Under the pieces are notes generated by a model. The model ran no database searches. It was not told where the DNA came from and saw only the letters and a program-made list of their open reading frames with translations. Position numbers and translations under genes: made by a program. Positions 1-9,161 of a DNA stretch of 64,000 nt are shown piece after piece; the first letter of the stretch is position 1, and each line of letters begins with the position of its first letter. The stretch covers positions 82,200-146,199 of the forward strand of contig NZ_FOTW01000022.1 in the NCBI RefSeq assembly GCF_900114705.1, read 5' to 3'. The DNA comes from Rugamonas rubra. GTDB taxonomy: Bacteria; Pseudomonadota; Gammaproteobacteria; Burkholderiales; Burkholderiaceae_D.

Positions 1-2
1 AG

Positions 3-1616
3 TTCGACATCGAATGCCGCATCATCTGGGACGACGCCAGCGTCCACTTCATCAAGGCCGACGCGATGACCTTCCGCGACGGCGAGGGGCGGCCGGTGCG
101 CATGGTCGGCGTCAACTACGACATCACCGCGCACAAGGTGGCCGAGCAGGAGCTGCGGCGCCACCGCATCCACCTCGAGGAGCTGGTGGCCGAGCGCACC
201 GCCGCGCTGTCGGTGGCGGTGCTGCAGGCGCAGGCGGCCAACCAGGCCAAGAGCATCTTCCTGGCCAACATGAGCCACGAGCTGCGCACCCCGCTCAACT
301 CGGTGATCGGCTTCTCGCGCCTGATGGCCGACTCGAAGAACATGCTGCCCGACGAGAAGCGCAACCTGGCCATCATCCACCGTTCCGGCCACCACCTGCT
401 GACCTTGATCAACGACATCCTCGAGCTGTCCAAGGTCGAGGCCGGGCGCGCCGTGCTGCAGACCGAGGTGGTCAACCTGGCCGAGATGATGCAGGAGGTG
501 ATGGACATGGTCAGCATGCGCGCCGGCCAGGGCGGCGTCGAGCTGGTGCTCGACTGCGCCGGCATGCCGGCCGGCGCCCGCGTCGACGGCACCAAGCTGC
601 GCCAGGTGCTGCTCAACCTGATGTCGAACGCGGTCAAGTTCACCGAGCGCGGCAGCGTCACCCTGCGGGTGCGCGGCGCCCAGCGCGGCGGCCACTGCGA
701 GCTGTCCTGCGCGGTGCTCGACACCGGCCCCGGCATCGCCGCCGAGGACCAGCAGCGCATCTTCGAGCCCTTCATCCAGGCCGGCAGCGGCGGCGCGCGC
801 GAGGGCACCGGGCTGGGCCTGACCATCTCGCGCGAGTTCGTCGCGCTGATGGGCGGCCAGCTGACGGTGCAGTCGACGCCGGGCCACGGCGCCTGCTTCC
901 AGTTCGCCATTCCGGTCGAGGTGGCCAGCAGCCTGCCGCTCGAGCCGGGCCTCGAGGTGGCGGCGCTGGCGGCCGAGCAGCGCGGCCGGCGCATCCTGAT
1001 CGTCGACGACAACGAGGACGGCTGCGCCCTGTTGCGCAGCCTGCTCGGCCCGCTCGGCTTCGAGCTGCGCAGCGCCGGCGACGGCCTGCGGGCGCTGGCC
1101 GAGGTCGACCAGTGGGGCCCCGAGCTGGTGTTCATGGACTGGCGCATGCCCGAGCTCGACGGCCTGGAGGCGACCCGGCGCATCCGCGCCAACGGCGCCG
1201 TCGTGCAGCCGCGCATCGTCATGCTGACCGCCTCGGCCTACGCCGAGGAGCGCGCGGAGGCGCTGCAGGCCGGCGCCGACGAGTTCATGCGCAAGCCGGT
1301 CGAGCAGGAGGCGCTGTACCTGCTGCTCGAGCAGCAGCTCGGCCTGCACTTCCTGCGCCGGCCCAGCCACGGCGCCGGGCTGCCCGGCGGGCCGCTGTCG
1401 CGCGCCGACCTGGCCGCGCTGCCGGCGGCGCTGCGCGCCAGCCTGCGCGGCGCCGTGCGCGAGCTCAACCTGGCGCGCGTGGCGGCGCTGCTCGAGCCCT
1501 TGCCGGCCGAGCAGGCCGTGCTGGTCGGCCGCATCGAGCACATGCTGCGGCTGCACCAGTACCCGCAGCTGTGCGCGCTGCTGGAGGAGGCCGGGCCGCT
1601 GGCCCTGAGCGCCTGA
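3..1616 (+). CDS. Hybrid sensor histidine kinase with C-terminal receiver (5' partial)
   Basis: The reading frame is already open at the left edge (first full codon at 3), so the N-terminus is missing. What remains starts with the end of a PAS/PAC fold, then a short coiled coil, a HisKA domain with the phospho-acceptor His in MSHELRTPLN (about 270-300), an HATPase domain with N box LMSNAVKFT, G1 box DTGPGI and G2 box GTGLGLTI, and a receiver domain (about 990-1340) with acidic DD pair, acceptor Asp in VFMDWRMPE and conserved Lys in MRKP. About 85 further residues follow, without a recognisable domain. It should autophosphorylate and pass phosphate to its own receiver. The c-di-GMP response regulator 120 bp downstream is a plausible partner, which is inference from position. 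Confidence 0.9.
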   Translation, partial: FDIECRIIWDDASVHFIKADAMTFRDGEGRPVRMVGVNYDITAHKVAEQELRRHRIHLEELVAERTAALSVAVLQAQAANQAKSIFLANMSHELRTPLNSVIGFSRLMADSKNMLPDEKRNLAIIHRSGHHLLTLINDILELSKVEAGRAVLQTEVVNLAEMMQEVMDMVSMRAGQGGVELVLDCAGMPAGARVDGTKLRQVLLNLMSNAVKFTERGSVTLRVRGAQRGGHCELSCAVLDTGPGIAAEDQQRIFEPFIQAGSGGAREGTGLGLTISREFVALMGGQLTVQSTPGHGACFQFAIPVEVASSLPLEPGLEVAALAAEQRGRRILIVDDNEDGCALLRSLLGPLGFELRSAGDGLRALAEVDQWGPELVFMDWRMPELDGLEATRRIRANGAVVQPRIVMLTASAYAEERAEALQAGADEFMRKPVEQEALYLLLEQQLGLHFLRRPSHGAGLPGGPLSRADLAALPAALRASLRGAVRELNLARVAALLEPLPAEQAVLVGRIEHMLRLHQYPQLCALLEEAGPLALSA

Positions 1617-1737
1617 GCGCCTGAGCGCCTGATGGTCTGGGCTGCCGGGCGGCCGTCCGGCTGCGCCCGGCCGGGGCGGTATATGATGGCGGGTGGAACA
1701 CCCTGTTTGGATCGATTTTAGGCAGAAAGAGCGCTAC

Positions 1738-3948
1738 ATGCATCGGGATTTGTCGGAACAACACACCAAGGGCGAAGTGCTGATCGTCGAGGACACGCCG
1801 GCCTCGCTCAAGCTGCTGAGCGACCTGCTGACCGAGGCCGGCTACTACGTGCGGCAGGCGCCCAACGGCGAGCTGGCGCTGTGGACGGCGCAGTCGCGCC
1901 CGCCCGAGCTGATCCTGCTCGACATCCGCATGCCCGGCATCGACGGCTTCGAGGTGTGCCGCCGGCTCAAGCAGTCCGAGTCGGCCGAGCTGCGCCAGGT
2001 GCCGGTGATCTTCCTGTCGGCCCAGCACGACACCGACGACAAGGTGCGCGGCTTCGCGCTGGGCGCCGTCGACTTCATCCCCAAGCCCTTCCAGAGCGAG
2101 GAGATCCTGGCCCGCACCGACGCCCACGTGCGCCTGGGCCGGGCGCAGAAGGCGTTGGCGGCCGAGCGCGGCCTGCTCGAGCAGCGCGTCGCCGAGCGCA
2201 CCGCCGAGCTGGCCGAGCTGGCCGCCTCGCTCGAGCAGGAGGTCGGGCGGCGCCGCGCCAACGAGGAGTTCCTGCGCCTGGCCGGCCAAGTGTTCGAGGC
2301 GACCCAGGACGCCATCGTCATCACCGACACGGCCGGCGTCATCGCCGCCAGCAACCCGGCCTTCACCCGCATCTCCGGCTACAGCGCGGCCGAGGTGGTG
2401 GGGCAGAGCGTGCGCCTGCTGCACGCCGGCGAGCAGAACGCGCCCGCCCTGCAACTGCTGCTGCAGGCGCTGCAGACGACGGCGCACTGGTCGGGCGAGA
2501 TCCTGGCGCGGCGCAAGAGCGGCGACACCTACCCCGGCCTGCTCAGCGTCTCCTGCGTCAAGGACGGCGCCGGCGCCGTGGTCAACTACGTCGCCGTGTT
2601 CATGGACATCACCGAACGCAAGGCCGAGCAGCACCTGATCGACTTCCTCTCCAACCACGACGCCCTGACCGGCCTGCCCAACCGCCTGTTGGCGCGCCAG
2701 CGCTTCGAGAACACCATGGCGGCGGCGCGCCGCGAGGGCCAGTGCGTGGCGGTGATGTGCCTCGACCTGGACCGCTTCAAGAGCATCAACGACTCCTTCG
2801 GCCCGCAGGTCGGCGACCAGGCGCTGCAGGTGGTGGCGCGCTTCCTCAGCCAGGCGGTGGGCGAGGGCGACACCGTCACCCGCCAGGGCGGCGACGAGTT
2901 CCAGATCATCCTGCAGGACGACGTCGCGCTGGGCCGCACGCTGGCGCTGGCGCAGCGCGTGCTGGCCGGGCTGCGGCGCGAGCTGGCCATCGGCGGCCAG
3001 CAGATCTCGCTGACCTCGAGCATCGGCATCGCCGTCAGCCCGAGCGACGGGGTCGACCTCGACGAGCTGGTGCGCAACGCCGACACGGCGCTGTTCCGCG
3101 CCAAGGAGACCGGGCGCGACCACTACGCCTTCTTCACCGAGCGGATGGACGCCGAGATCCGCGACAAGCTGGCGATCCAGGCGCAGCTGCGCGGCGCCAT
3201 CGCGCGCGACGAGTTCGAGGTGCACTACCAGCCGCAGATGTGCCTGCGCACCGGCGAGCTGCTGGGCGCCGAGGCGCTGCTGCGCTGGGACAACCCGGTA
3301 CTGGGCAAGGTGCCGCCCAACCGCTTCATCCCGCTGGCCGAGGAGTACGGCATGGTCACCGCCATCGGCGAGTGGGTGCTCGAGAGCGTCTGCGCACAGA
3401 TCAAGCTGTGGCACGACGAGGGCCTGGGCGACATCAAGGTGGCCGTCAACCTGTCGGCCGGCCAGTTCGGCCACGACAACACGGTGGCCTTCGTCGAGGC
3501 CACCCTGCGCCGCTTCGGCGTCGCGCCGGCCAACCTGGGCCTGGAGATCACCGAGGGCACGGTGATGGGCGACCCGGACAAGGCGGTCGCCGCGCTCAAG
3601 TGCCTGAAGGACATCGGCGTCTCGATCTCGCTCGACGACTTCGGCACCGGCTATTCCAGCCTGGGCTACCTGAAGCGCTTCCCGATCGACGTGCTGAAGA
3701 TCGACAAGTCCTTCGTCGACGACGTCACCACCAACGCCAACGACGCCGCCATCGCGCTGTCGGTGATCTCGCTGGCGCACAACCTGAACCTGCGCGTCAT
3801 CGCCGAGGGCGTCGAGACGCGGGCCCAGGTCGACTTCCTGGCCGAGCGCGGCTGCGACGAGATGCAAGGCTACTACTTCAGCCGTCCGCTCGCCGCGCCG
3901 GCCTTCACCGCGCTGCTGCGCCAACCGCGCAAGCTGTTCGACCAGTAG
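1738..3948 (+). CDS. Response regulator with PAS, GGDEF and EAL domains (c-di-GMP turnover)
   Basis: A 736-residue protein: receiver domain (about 12-130, acceptor Asp62 in LLDIRMPG), a coiled linker, PAS/PAC (about 175-295), GGDEF (about 315-475) and EAL (about 490-725). The GGDEF signature (384-388) is intact, so diguanylate cyclase activity is possible. The EAL motif (512-514), DDFGTGYSSL loop and IAEGVET are intact, so phosphodiesterase activity is also likely. The direction in vivo cannot be read from sequence. I chose ATG 1738, preceded by an AG-rich stretch, over an in-frame GTG at 1693 that adds 15 residues with no domain. No signal peptide or membrane segment is visible, so it is cytoplasmic. 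It lies directly behind the hybrid kinase. Confidence 0.92.
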   Translation: MHRDLSEQHTKGEVLIVEDTPASLKLLSDLLTEAGYYVRQAPNGELALWTAQSRPPELILLDIRMPGIDGFEVCRRLKQSESAELRQVPVIFLSAQHDTDDKVRGFALGAVDFIPKPFQSEEILARTDAHVRLGRAQKALAAERGLLEQRVAERTAELAELAASLEQEVGRRRANEEFLRLAGQVFEATQDAIVITDTAGVIAASNPAFTRISGYSAAEVVGQSVRLLHAGEQNAPALQLLLQALQTTAHWSGEILARRKSGDTYPGLLSVSCVKDGAGAVVNYVAVFMDITERKAEQHLIDFLSNHDALTGLPNRLLARQRFENTMAAARREGQCVAVMCLDLDRFKSINDSFGPQVGDQALQVVARFLSQAVGEGDTVTRQGGDEFQIILQDDVALGRTLALAQRVLAGLRRELAIGGQQISLTSSIGIAVSPSDGVDLDELVRNADTALFRAKETGRDHYAFFTERMDAEIRDKLAIQAQLRGAIARDEFEVHYQPQMCLRTGELLGAEALLRWDNPVLGKVPPNRFIPLAEEYGMVTAIGEWVLESVCAQIKLWHDEGLGDIKVAVNLSAGQFGHDNTVAFVEATLRRFGVAPANLGLEITEGTVMGDPDKAVAALKCLKDIGVSISLDDFGTGYSSLGYLKRFPIDVLKIDKSFVDDVTTNANDAAIALSVISLAHNLNLRVIAEGVETRAQVDFLAERGCDEMQGYYFSRPLAAPAFTALLRQPRKLFDQ

Positions 3949-4005
3949 GCGGCGCGCCCGACCGGGCCGCCGCCGTCTTCGTTCGTTGTCACCCACAGGA
4001 GAACC

Positions 4006-5778
4006 ATGGATAAGAAGTTAGCCGCCGCCCTCGCCGGCGCATGCATATTGTTGGCCGCCGCCGCCCCGGCGCAAGCGGCCGCCGCCCAGGGCGCCGGCCG
4101 GGCCGACGCCCGCTTCAAGGCGATCTACACGCAGGAGTGGCAATGGCGGCTGGGCCAGCACCTGGAGGACGAGGAGGACGACGACAACGGCGTGCGGCCC
4201 GACCTGCCACGGGTCGACCCGGCCACCCAGCGGGCCCGCCTGGCCTACTGGCAGGGCGTGTTGAAGCGCCTCGACGGCATCGCCCCGGCCAGCCTGTCGG
4301 CCGCCGAGCGGGTCAACTACGCGGTCTACCGCGCGCAGATCGCCGTGTTCGTCGCCGACCAGCGCTTCCGCGAGTTCGAGAAGCCGCTCAACGCCGACTC
4401 GGCCTTCTGGTCGAACCTGGCCGACGGCGCGCGCAAGCACTTCAGCAAGGCCGCCGAGTACCGCGACTACCTCAAGCAGTTGGCCGACGTGCCGCGCTAC
4501 TTCGGCGAGGAGACGGCCAACATGCGCGCCGGCCTGCGGCGCGGCTTCACGCCGCCGAAGGTCACGCTGAGCGGGCGCGACGCCTCGATCAGCTCGGTGA
4601 CCGAGGCCAAGACGGCGCAGGACACGGTGTTCTACACGCCGTTCAAGCAGATGCCGGCGACCATCCCGGCGGCCGAGCAGGCGGCGCTGCGCGCCGCCGC
4701 CGCCAAGGTGATCGGCGAGGCCGTGCAGCCGGCCTATGGCGCGCTGCTGCGCTTCATGCGCGAGGAGTATGTGCCGCGGGCGCAGGAGGCGCTGGCCGCC
4801 GAGAGCCTGCCCGACGGCAAGGCCTACTACCAGGCCAAGATCGTCGAGTACACCACCACGGCGCTGAGCGCGGTGCAGATCCACCAGATCGGCCTCGACG
4901 AGATGGCCAAGATCCGCGCCGAGATGGGCGAGACCATCCGCCAGACCGGCTTCGCCGGCGAGCTGCCGGCCTTCCTGCAGTTCCTGCGCACCGACCCGCG
5001 CTTCTACGCGCGCACGCCGGAGGAGCTGATGATGCGCGCCGCCCACATCGCCAAGAAGTTCGACGCCAAGGCCGAGCAGTACTTCGGCTACCTGCCACGG
5101 CGCCGCTTCGCCATCACCCCGGTGCCGGCCGACCTGGCGCCGTTCTACACCTCGGGCCGGGGCGGGCCGGGCGTCTACCTGGTCAACACCTACAACCTGC
5201 CGGCGCGCGCGCTGTACAGCCTGCCGGCGCTGACGCTGCACGAGTCGGCCCCCGGCCACGCCTTCCAGATGCCGGTGGCGATGGAGCAGAAGGGCCGGCC
5301 GCCGTTCCGCCGCGCCTACATCTCGGCCTACGGCGAGGGCTGGGCGCTGTACGCGGAGCGGCTGGGCAGCGAGATGGGCATCTACGAGACGCCGTACGAG
5401 ACCTTCGGCATGCTCAGCTACCAGGCCTGGCGCGCCGCGCGCCTGGTGGTCGACACCGGCATCCACGCCAAGGGCTGGACGCGGGCCCAGGCGCAGGCCT
5501 ATTTGCACGACAACACGGCGCTGTCCGAGCACGAGATCGAGACCGAGGTGGACCGCTACATCTCCTGGCCGGGCCAGGCGCTGTCCTACTACCTGGGCGA
5601 GATGGCCATCTTCAAAGCGCGCCGCAAGGCCGAGGCGGCGCTGGGCGCCAAGTTCGACATCCGCCACTTCCACGACACCGTGCTGCAACTCGGTTCGGTG
5701 CCGCTGCCGGTGCTGGAGGCGCGCATCGACGCCTTCATCGCCGAGGGCGGCAAGAGCCCGTATCCGAAGCAGGACTGA
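4006..5778 (+). CDS. Secreted DUF885 family metallopeptidase-like protein
   Basis: 590 residues with an N-terminal signal peptide (about 1-25, ending in an AQA-type site). The C-terminal half carries the DUF885 hallmarks: a zinc-protease-like HESAPGH (from His412) and a downstream GEGWALYAE motif. Family members of known activity are zinc peptidases or carboxypeptidases; the substrate here is unknown. ATG 4006 follows a clear AGGAG ribosome site. The gene stands alone between the c-di-GMP protein and the DUF945 pair. An acidic run near residues 50-60 may be a surface loop. Confidence 0.85.
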   Translation: MDKKLAAALAGACILLAAAAPAQAAAAQGAGRADARFKAIYTQEWQWRLGQHLEDEEDDDNGVRPDLPRVDPATQRARLAYWQGVLKRLDGIAPASLSAAERVNYAVYRAQIAVFVADQRFREFEKPLNADSAFWSNLADGARKHFSKAAEYRDYLKQLADVPRYFGEETANMRAGLRRGFTPPKVTLSGRDASISSVTEAKTAQDTVFYTPFKQMPATIPAAEQAALRAAAAKVIGEAVQPAYGALLRFMREEYVPRAQEALAAESLPDGKAYYQAKIVEYTTTALSAVQIHQIGLDEMAKIRAEMGETIRQTGFAGELPAFLQFLRTDPRFYARTPEELMMRAAHIAKKFDAKAEQYFGYLPRRRFAITPVPADLAPFYTSGRGGPGVYLVNTYNLPARALYSLPALTLHESAPGHAFQMPVAMEQKGRPPFRRAYISAYGEGWALYAERLGSEMGIYETPYETFGMLSYQAWRAARLVVDTGIHAKGWTRAQAQAYLHDNTALSEHEIETEVDRYISWPGQALSYYLGEMAIFKARRKAEAALGAKFDIRHFHDTVLQLGSVPLPVLEARIDAFIAEGGKSPYPKQD

Positions 5779-5812
5779 GCGCGGCCGCTCAGCGCGGGTA
5801 TTTAACATGTGT

Positions 5813-5841
5813 GTGACAATTCGCGTATTTCTTCCTATGAA
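5813..5841 (+). promoter_or_regulatory. Candidate sigma-70 promoter for the DUF945 pair
   Basis: GTGACA (5813-5818) and TATGAA (5836-5841) are separated by exactly 17 bp in a locally AT-rich stretch upstream of the first DUF945-type gene. The match is moderate (5/6 and 4/6). Confidence 0.4.
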
Positions 5842-5857
5842 TAAATAGCTAGAATCC

Positions 5858-5883
5858 GCTGCCGCCGCCTAGCCGGCGGCAGC
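5858..5883 (+). other. Strong hairpin in the 5' leader of the DUF945-type gene
   Basis: A perfect 10-bp stem (GCTGCCGCCG with CGGCGGCAGC) with a 6-nt loop sits between the candidate promoter and the TTG start at 5913. No U-tract follows. It could be a leader structure that tunes expression. Confidence 0.45.
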
Positions 5884-5912
5884 GTCTCCTATCTTATTCG
5901 AAGGGCATTTTC

Positions 5913-7565
5913 TTGAAAAAATCATTCCTGTTGGCGGGCGCACTGAGCGCCGCGCTGGCCAGCTACCCCGCCGTCGCCGCCGCCCCAGTCACGGCCGCCG
6001 CCGCCGCACCGTCGCCGCAGGCGCAATCCGAGTTCATCGACGCCATGAGCGCGGCCGCGCTCGAGCTGAAGGGCGAATTCCGCGCCGACGAAGACCTGGC
6101 CAAGGCGGCCGAGCGCTACCGGCGCTTCGAGTTTACGCCGGACACCAGGAAGAAGCTGATGGCCGTGTTCGGTAGCGAGCATCCCTTCGAGATGGTCAGT
6201 ACACCGTTGTCGAAAGGCGGCACGCGCTTTGTCCTGACGCTGCCGGCCCACAACTACGTCTCGCCGGGCGGCACCAACGTCAACTGGAGCGCGCTGACCC
6301 TCGCCGTGCTGAGCGACAAGGGCGACAAGCGGCGCAGCATCAGCGGCGACTGGTCGTCGCTGATCGCTGTCGGCCAGGACATGACGGTGGCGGTGCGCGA
6401 CGTCAGCTACGAAGGCAAGCAGAGCCGTGGACCCGGCGAGATTTGGTACGGCAAGCAGCACATGCGCGTTGGCGGCGTTATGCTCGACGGCGACGGCGCC
6501 ATCTCGGCCAACGCCACGGTGGCCAGCCCCGGCCAATCCGGCGCGGCGCGCGGGAGCACCACCGGCCCGGTCTGGCTGAAGGGCGTGGAGTTCGACTTCG
6601 ACCTGGCGCAACGCGGCAAGGCCAGCAACCTGGCCTACCGCATCGGCATCGATTCGATCAGCGTCGCCGAGCAGCAGGTCGAGCGATCCAACCTCGCCCT
6701 ACGCGTGCTGAACATGGACACGGCGACCTTGGCTGCGTTCAACCGCGAGTTGCAGGAATTGAACCGTAGCAAGCAGCCGGCCGCCGAGCAGCAACTGGCC
6801 ATGCTGGAGGTGATGAAGCGCTTCGGCAAGTCGCTGATCAAGCAGGGCGCGGCGCTGGAGATCGACGACCTGAGCGCCAGCTACAAGGGCAGCAAGGTGG
6901 CCCTCAAGGGCAGCTTCGCTTTCAAGCAGGTGGTCGACGCCGACTTCGACGCGCCGATCCGCCTGCTGAAAAAGCTGGTGGCGCGCGCCGAGATCCGCCT
7001 GCCCCTGGCCTTGGTCAAGGACGTCTCCGGCCAGCTCGCGCGCAGGCAACTGGCGCCGCGCAGCGCCGAGCCGAGCTTCGAGAACGAGGTGGCGGACGCC
7101 GCCGAGAGCATGGCTAACGTGGTCATCGGCAAGCTGGTCGGCGACGGCTACGCCCGCATCGAGAAAAACGAGCTGCGTTCGAGCATCGTCTTCAAGGACG
7201 GCAAACTGGTGGTCAACGGCAAGACCATCACGCTGCCGCTGCTCGACGCGCTGATGAGCGGACCGATCACGCCGCCGGCCGAAGTGCCGGGCAAATGCCA
7301 CTGGCCGGAGTTCCCCGTCAACGCGGCGGCGAAGAACCTGACGCTGCAGTACGACATCGGCGCCGACGGCCGCGCCGGCAAGATCACCGTGGTGCAGGGC
7401 AGCGAGGTGGCCGAGTTCGACGCGGCGGCCATTGCCGCCGTCAAGGCCTGCCGCTGGACGCCGGCCAGCAAGGACGGCAAGCCGGTCGGCTCGCCGATGA
7501 CGCACAACTTCCGCCGCAGCTATCCGGCGCTGCCGCCGGGCGTGTCGGTCGAGCGCGCCAAGTAA
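5913..7565 (+). CDS. DUF945 (YdgA)-like exported protein fused to a TonB C-terminal-type domain
   Basis: 550 residues starting at TTG 5913 with a GAAGG ribosome site; no ATG lies at a better place. There is a signal peptide (about 1-23, ending AVAA). The body resembles DUF945/YdgA proteins of the cell envelope: repeated beta-rich segments, an L-R-x-L-N-x-D-x-A-x-L pattern near 265-280, and the closing G-Y-A-R-I-E...KDGKLVVNGK block. The last 90 residues look like a TonB C-terminal domain, with YDIGADGRAGKITVVQGS and a CRWTPASKDGKPV block. The function of DUF945 is not established; the fusion suggests contact with an outer-membrane or periplasmic partner. The next gene is a paralogue without this domain. 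Confidence 0.7.
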   Translation: MKKSFLLAGALSAALASYPAVAAAPVTAAAAAPSPQAQSEFIDAMSAAALELKGEFRADEDLAKAAERYRRFEFTPDTRKKLMAVFGSEHPFEMVSTPLSKGGTRFVLTLPAHNYVSPGGTNVNWSALTLAVLSDKGDKRRSISGDWSSLIAVGQDMTVAVRDVSYEGKQSRGPGEIWYGKQHMRVGGVMLDGDGAISANATVASPGQSGAARGSTTGPVWLKGVEFDFDLAQRGKASNLAYRIGIDSISVAEQQVERSNLALRVLNMDTATLAAFNRELQELNRSKQPAAEQQLAMLEVMKRFGKSLIKQGAALEIDDLSASYKGSKVALKGSFAFKQVVDADFDAPIRLLKKLVARAEIRLPLALVKDVSGQLARRQLAPRSAEPSFENEVADAAESMANVVIGKLVGDGYARIEKNELRSSIVFKDGKLVVNGKTITLPLLDALMSGPITPPAEVPGKCHWPEFPVNAAAKNLTLQYDIGADGRAGKITVVQGSEVAEFDAAAIAAVKACRWTPASKDGKPVGSPMTHNFRRSYPALPPGVSVERAK

Positions 7566-7576
7566 TAAACCGGCGC

Positions 7577-7600
7577 GGCGGGCGGCCACGGCCGCCCGCC
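7577..7600 (+). terminator. Terminator-like hairpin between the two DUF945 paralogues
   Basis: A 10-bp perfect GC stem (GGCGGGCGGC with GCCGCCCGCC) with loop CACG follows the stop codon at 7565. Only a short T-run follows, so it may attenuate rather than fully terminate. Confidence 0.5.
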
Positions 7601-7679
7601 ATTTCCCTCCAAGTGACAAGGCGCGCGCGGCAGTTGCCGCTATGCCGTCGGCGGGACGTTTTTTGACCAAAGGATCGCT

Positions 7680-9059
7680 TTGAACAAGATATTTTTGCTG
7701 GCCGGCGCCTTGCTGGCCGGCCATCCGGCGTTCGCCGCAGAACCGCCACCTGCGCCGGCCGTGGAGGCGGCGCCGCCCGCGCCGCAGCGCACGCGCTTCG
7801 ACCATGGCGAGTTGCTCGCCACCGCCATCGGCGCCGCCCACGACCTGGGCGCCTTGTTGGGGCCGGAAGACACGCTGGCCAAGGCGCTGGCGAACTACCG
7901 GCAGTTCGAGCACAGCCCCGCTACCCGGCGCAATCTGCAGTCGGTGTTCGGCGACCAGCGGCCCTTCGAGTTCAGCGGCGTGGCCGCCGGCAAGGGCGCC
8001 ACCCGCTACCGCCTCGGTTTCCCCGGACGCGGCTATCTATCGCCGAGCGGCAGCAATTACAGCTGGTCGGCCTTCAAGCTGGACCTGTTGCGCAACAAGG
8101 CCGAGACCAGGCAGCGCGGCAGCGCCGAGTGGAAGCTGGTGTCGGTGTTGAACGAGGGAAGTTCCCTGCTCGGCGCCAACATGTTCTACGACAGCAAGCA
8201 AACCCGCGCGCCCGGCGGGCTCTGGTACGGCAGCGAACGCTATCGCATCGGCACGCTGATGTTCGGCGGCCTGGACGCGCCGGCCACGCCGGCCGCAACG
8301 GCCGCAACGGCCGATTCCGCCCGCAGCGCCGAGGGCGGCCCGGCCGGCGCCGCCAGCGACGTGGACAAGGGCCGTAGCGGCACCATCCAGGGCCTGGAAC
8401 TGCGTTCGGACATGCGCCAGCGCGGCGCGGTCACAGAGCTGCGCTACCAGCTGGCGGCACAGTCCATCGTGGTCAAACCGGGGCCGCTGCCGGTGCAGGA
8501 TGTGAGTCTGAAGCTGCGCATTCTCAACGTCAACACGGCGGCGCTGAGCGATTTCCGTCGTGGCCTGCATGCGGTGGTGTTCGGCCGGGTGTCCGCCGAC
8601 GAGCGGGGCGGCCTCATGCAGCCCCTGTGGGAGCGCCTGCTCAAGACCACGCTGACCCAGGGCGTGGTGATGATCGTCGACGAGCTGAGCGCGCGCTACA
8701 ACGGCAACGAGGCGGCGCTGAAGGCGCGCCTGAGCTTCGACCAGCTGCGCGAGGACGACGTGGCGACGCCCGGCGTGCTGTTGCAGAAAATGGTCGCCGA
8801 CATCGACCTGCGCGTGCCCGTCGAGCTGGCGAAGGATCTGGCCTACGTCATGGCGCGCCCGCATTTCGGCGCCGACATGGACGAGACCAAGCTGCGCGCC
8901 AGCAGCGACGCGGTGGCCGCCAAGCTCATCGGCAAGCTGGTCGGCGGCGGGTTCGCCCGCGTCGAGCGCAACGAGCTGCGCATGACGATCCAGTTCAAGG
9001 GCGGCAAGCTGAGCGCCGACGGCAAGCCCCTGTCGCTGGCCGTTTTCGCCGGTGGTTGA
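7680..9059 (+). CDS. DUF945 (YdgA)-like exported protein, paralogue of the preceding gene
   Basis: 459 residues starting at TTG 7680 behind an AAAGGA ribosome site. The signal peptide (about 1-20, ending AFAA) is followed by a Pro/Ala linker. It aligns along its length with residues 1 to about 440 of the upstream protein: shared FLLAGAL leader, a YRxFExxPxTRxxLxxVFG block, the P-SGSNYSWSAFKL region, and the end block GGGFARVERNELRMTIQFKGGKL. It lacks the TonB-like C-terminal domain. The pair looks like an old tandem duplication with divergence. The role is unknown. Confidence 0.7.
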   Translation: MNKIFLLAGALLAGHPAFAAEPPPAPAVEAAPPAPQRTRFDHGELLATAIGAAHDLGALLGPEDTLAKALANYRQFEHSPATRRNLQSVFGDQRPFEFSGVAAGKGATRYRLGFPGRGYLSPSGSNYSWSAFKLDLLRNKAETRQRGSAEWKLVSVLNEGSSLLGANMFYDSKQTRAPGGLWYGSERYRIGTLMFGGLDAPATPAATAATADSARSAEGGPAGAASDVDKGRSGTIQGLELRSDMRQRGAVTELRYQLAAQSIVVKPGPLPVQDVSLKLRILNVNTAALSDFRRGLHAVVFGRVSADERGGLMQPLWERLLKTTLTQGVVMIVDELSARYNGNEAALKARLSFDQLREDDVATPGVLLQKMVADIDLRVPVELAKDLAYVMARPHFGADMDETKLRASSDAVAAKLIGKLVGGGFARVERNELRMTIQFKGGKLSADGKPLSLAVFAGG

Positions 9060-9161
9060 TTGGCGGCGGCGCAACACCGTTGCCCCCGCGCACGATTAAA
9101 ACCCGCCGTTCGGCGTGCCAAAGGCTAGAATGCGCTTGCAGTTTCTGTCCCTGAAACCAAC

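Noticed and set aside
1465..3996. An 843-codon open frame opposite the GGDEF-EAL gene
   Set aside because: The other strand has a complete REC-PAS-GGDEF-EAL protein; the antisense frame has low-complexity composition only.
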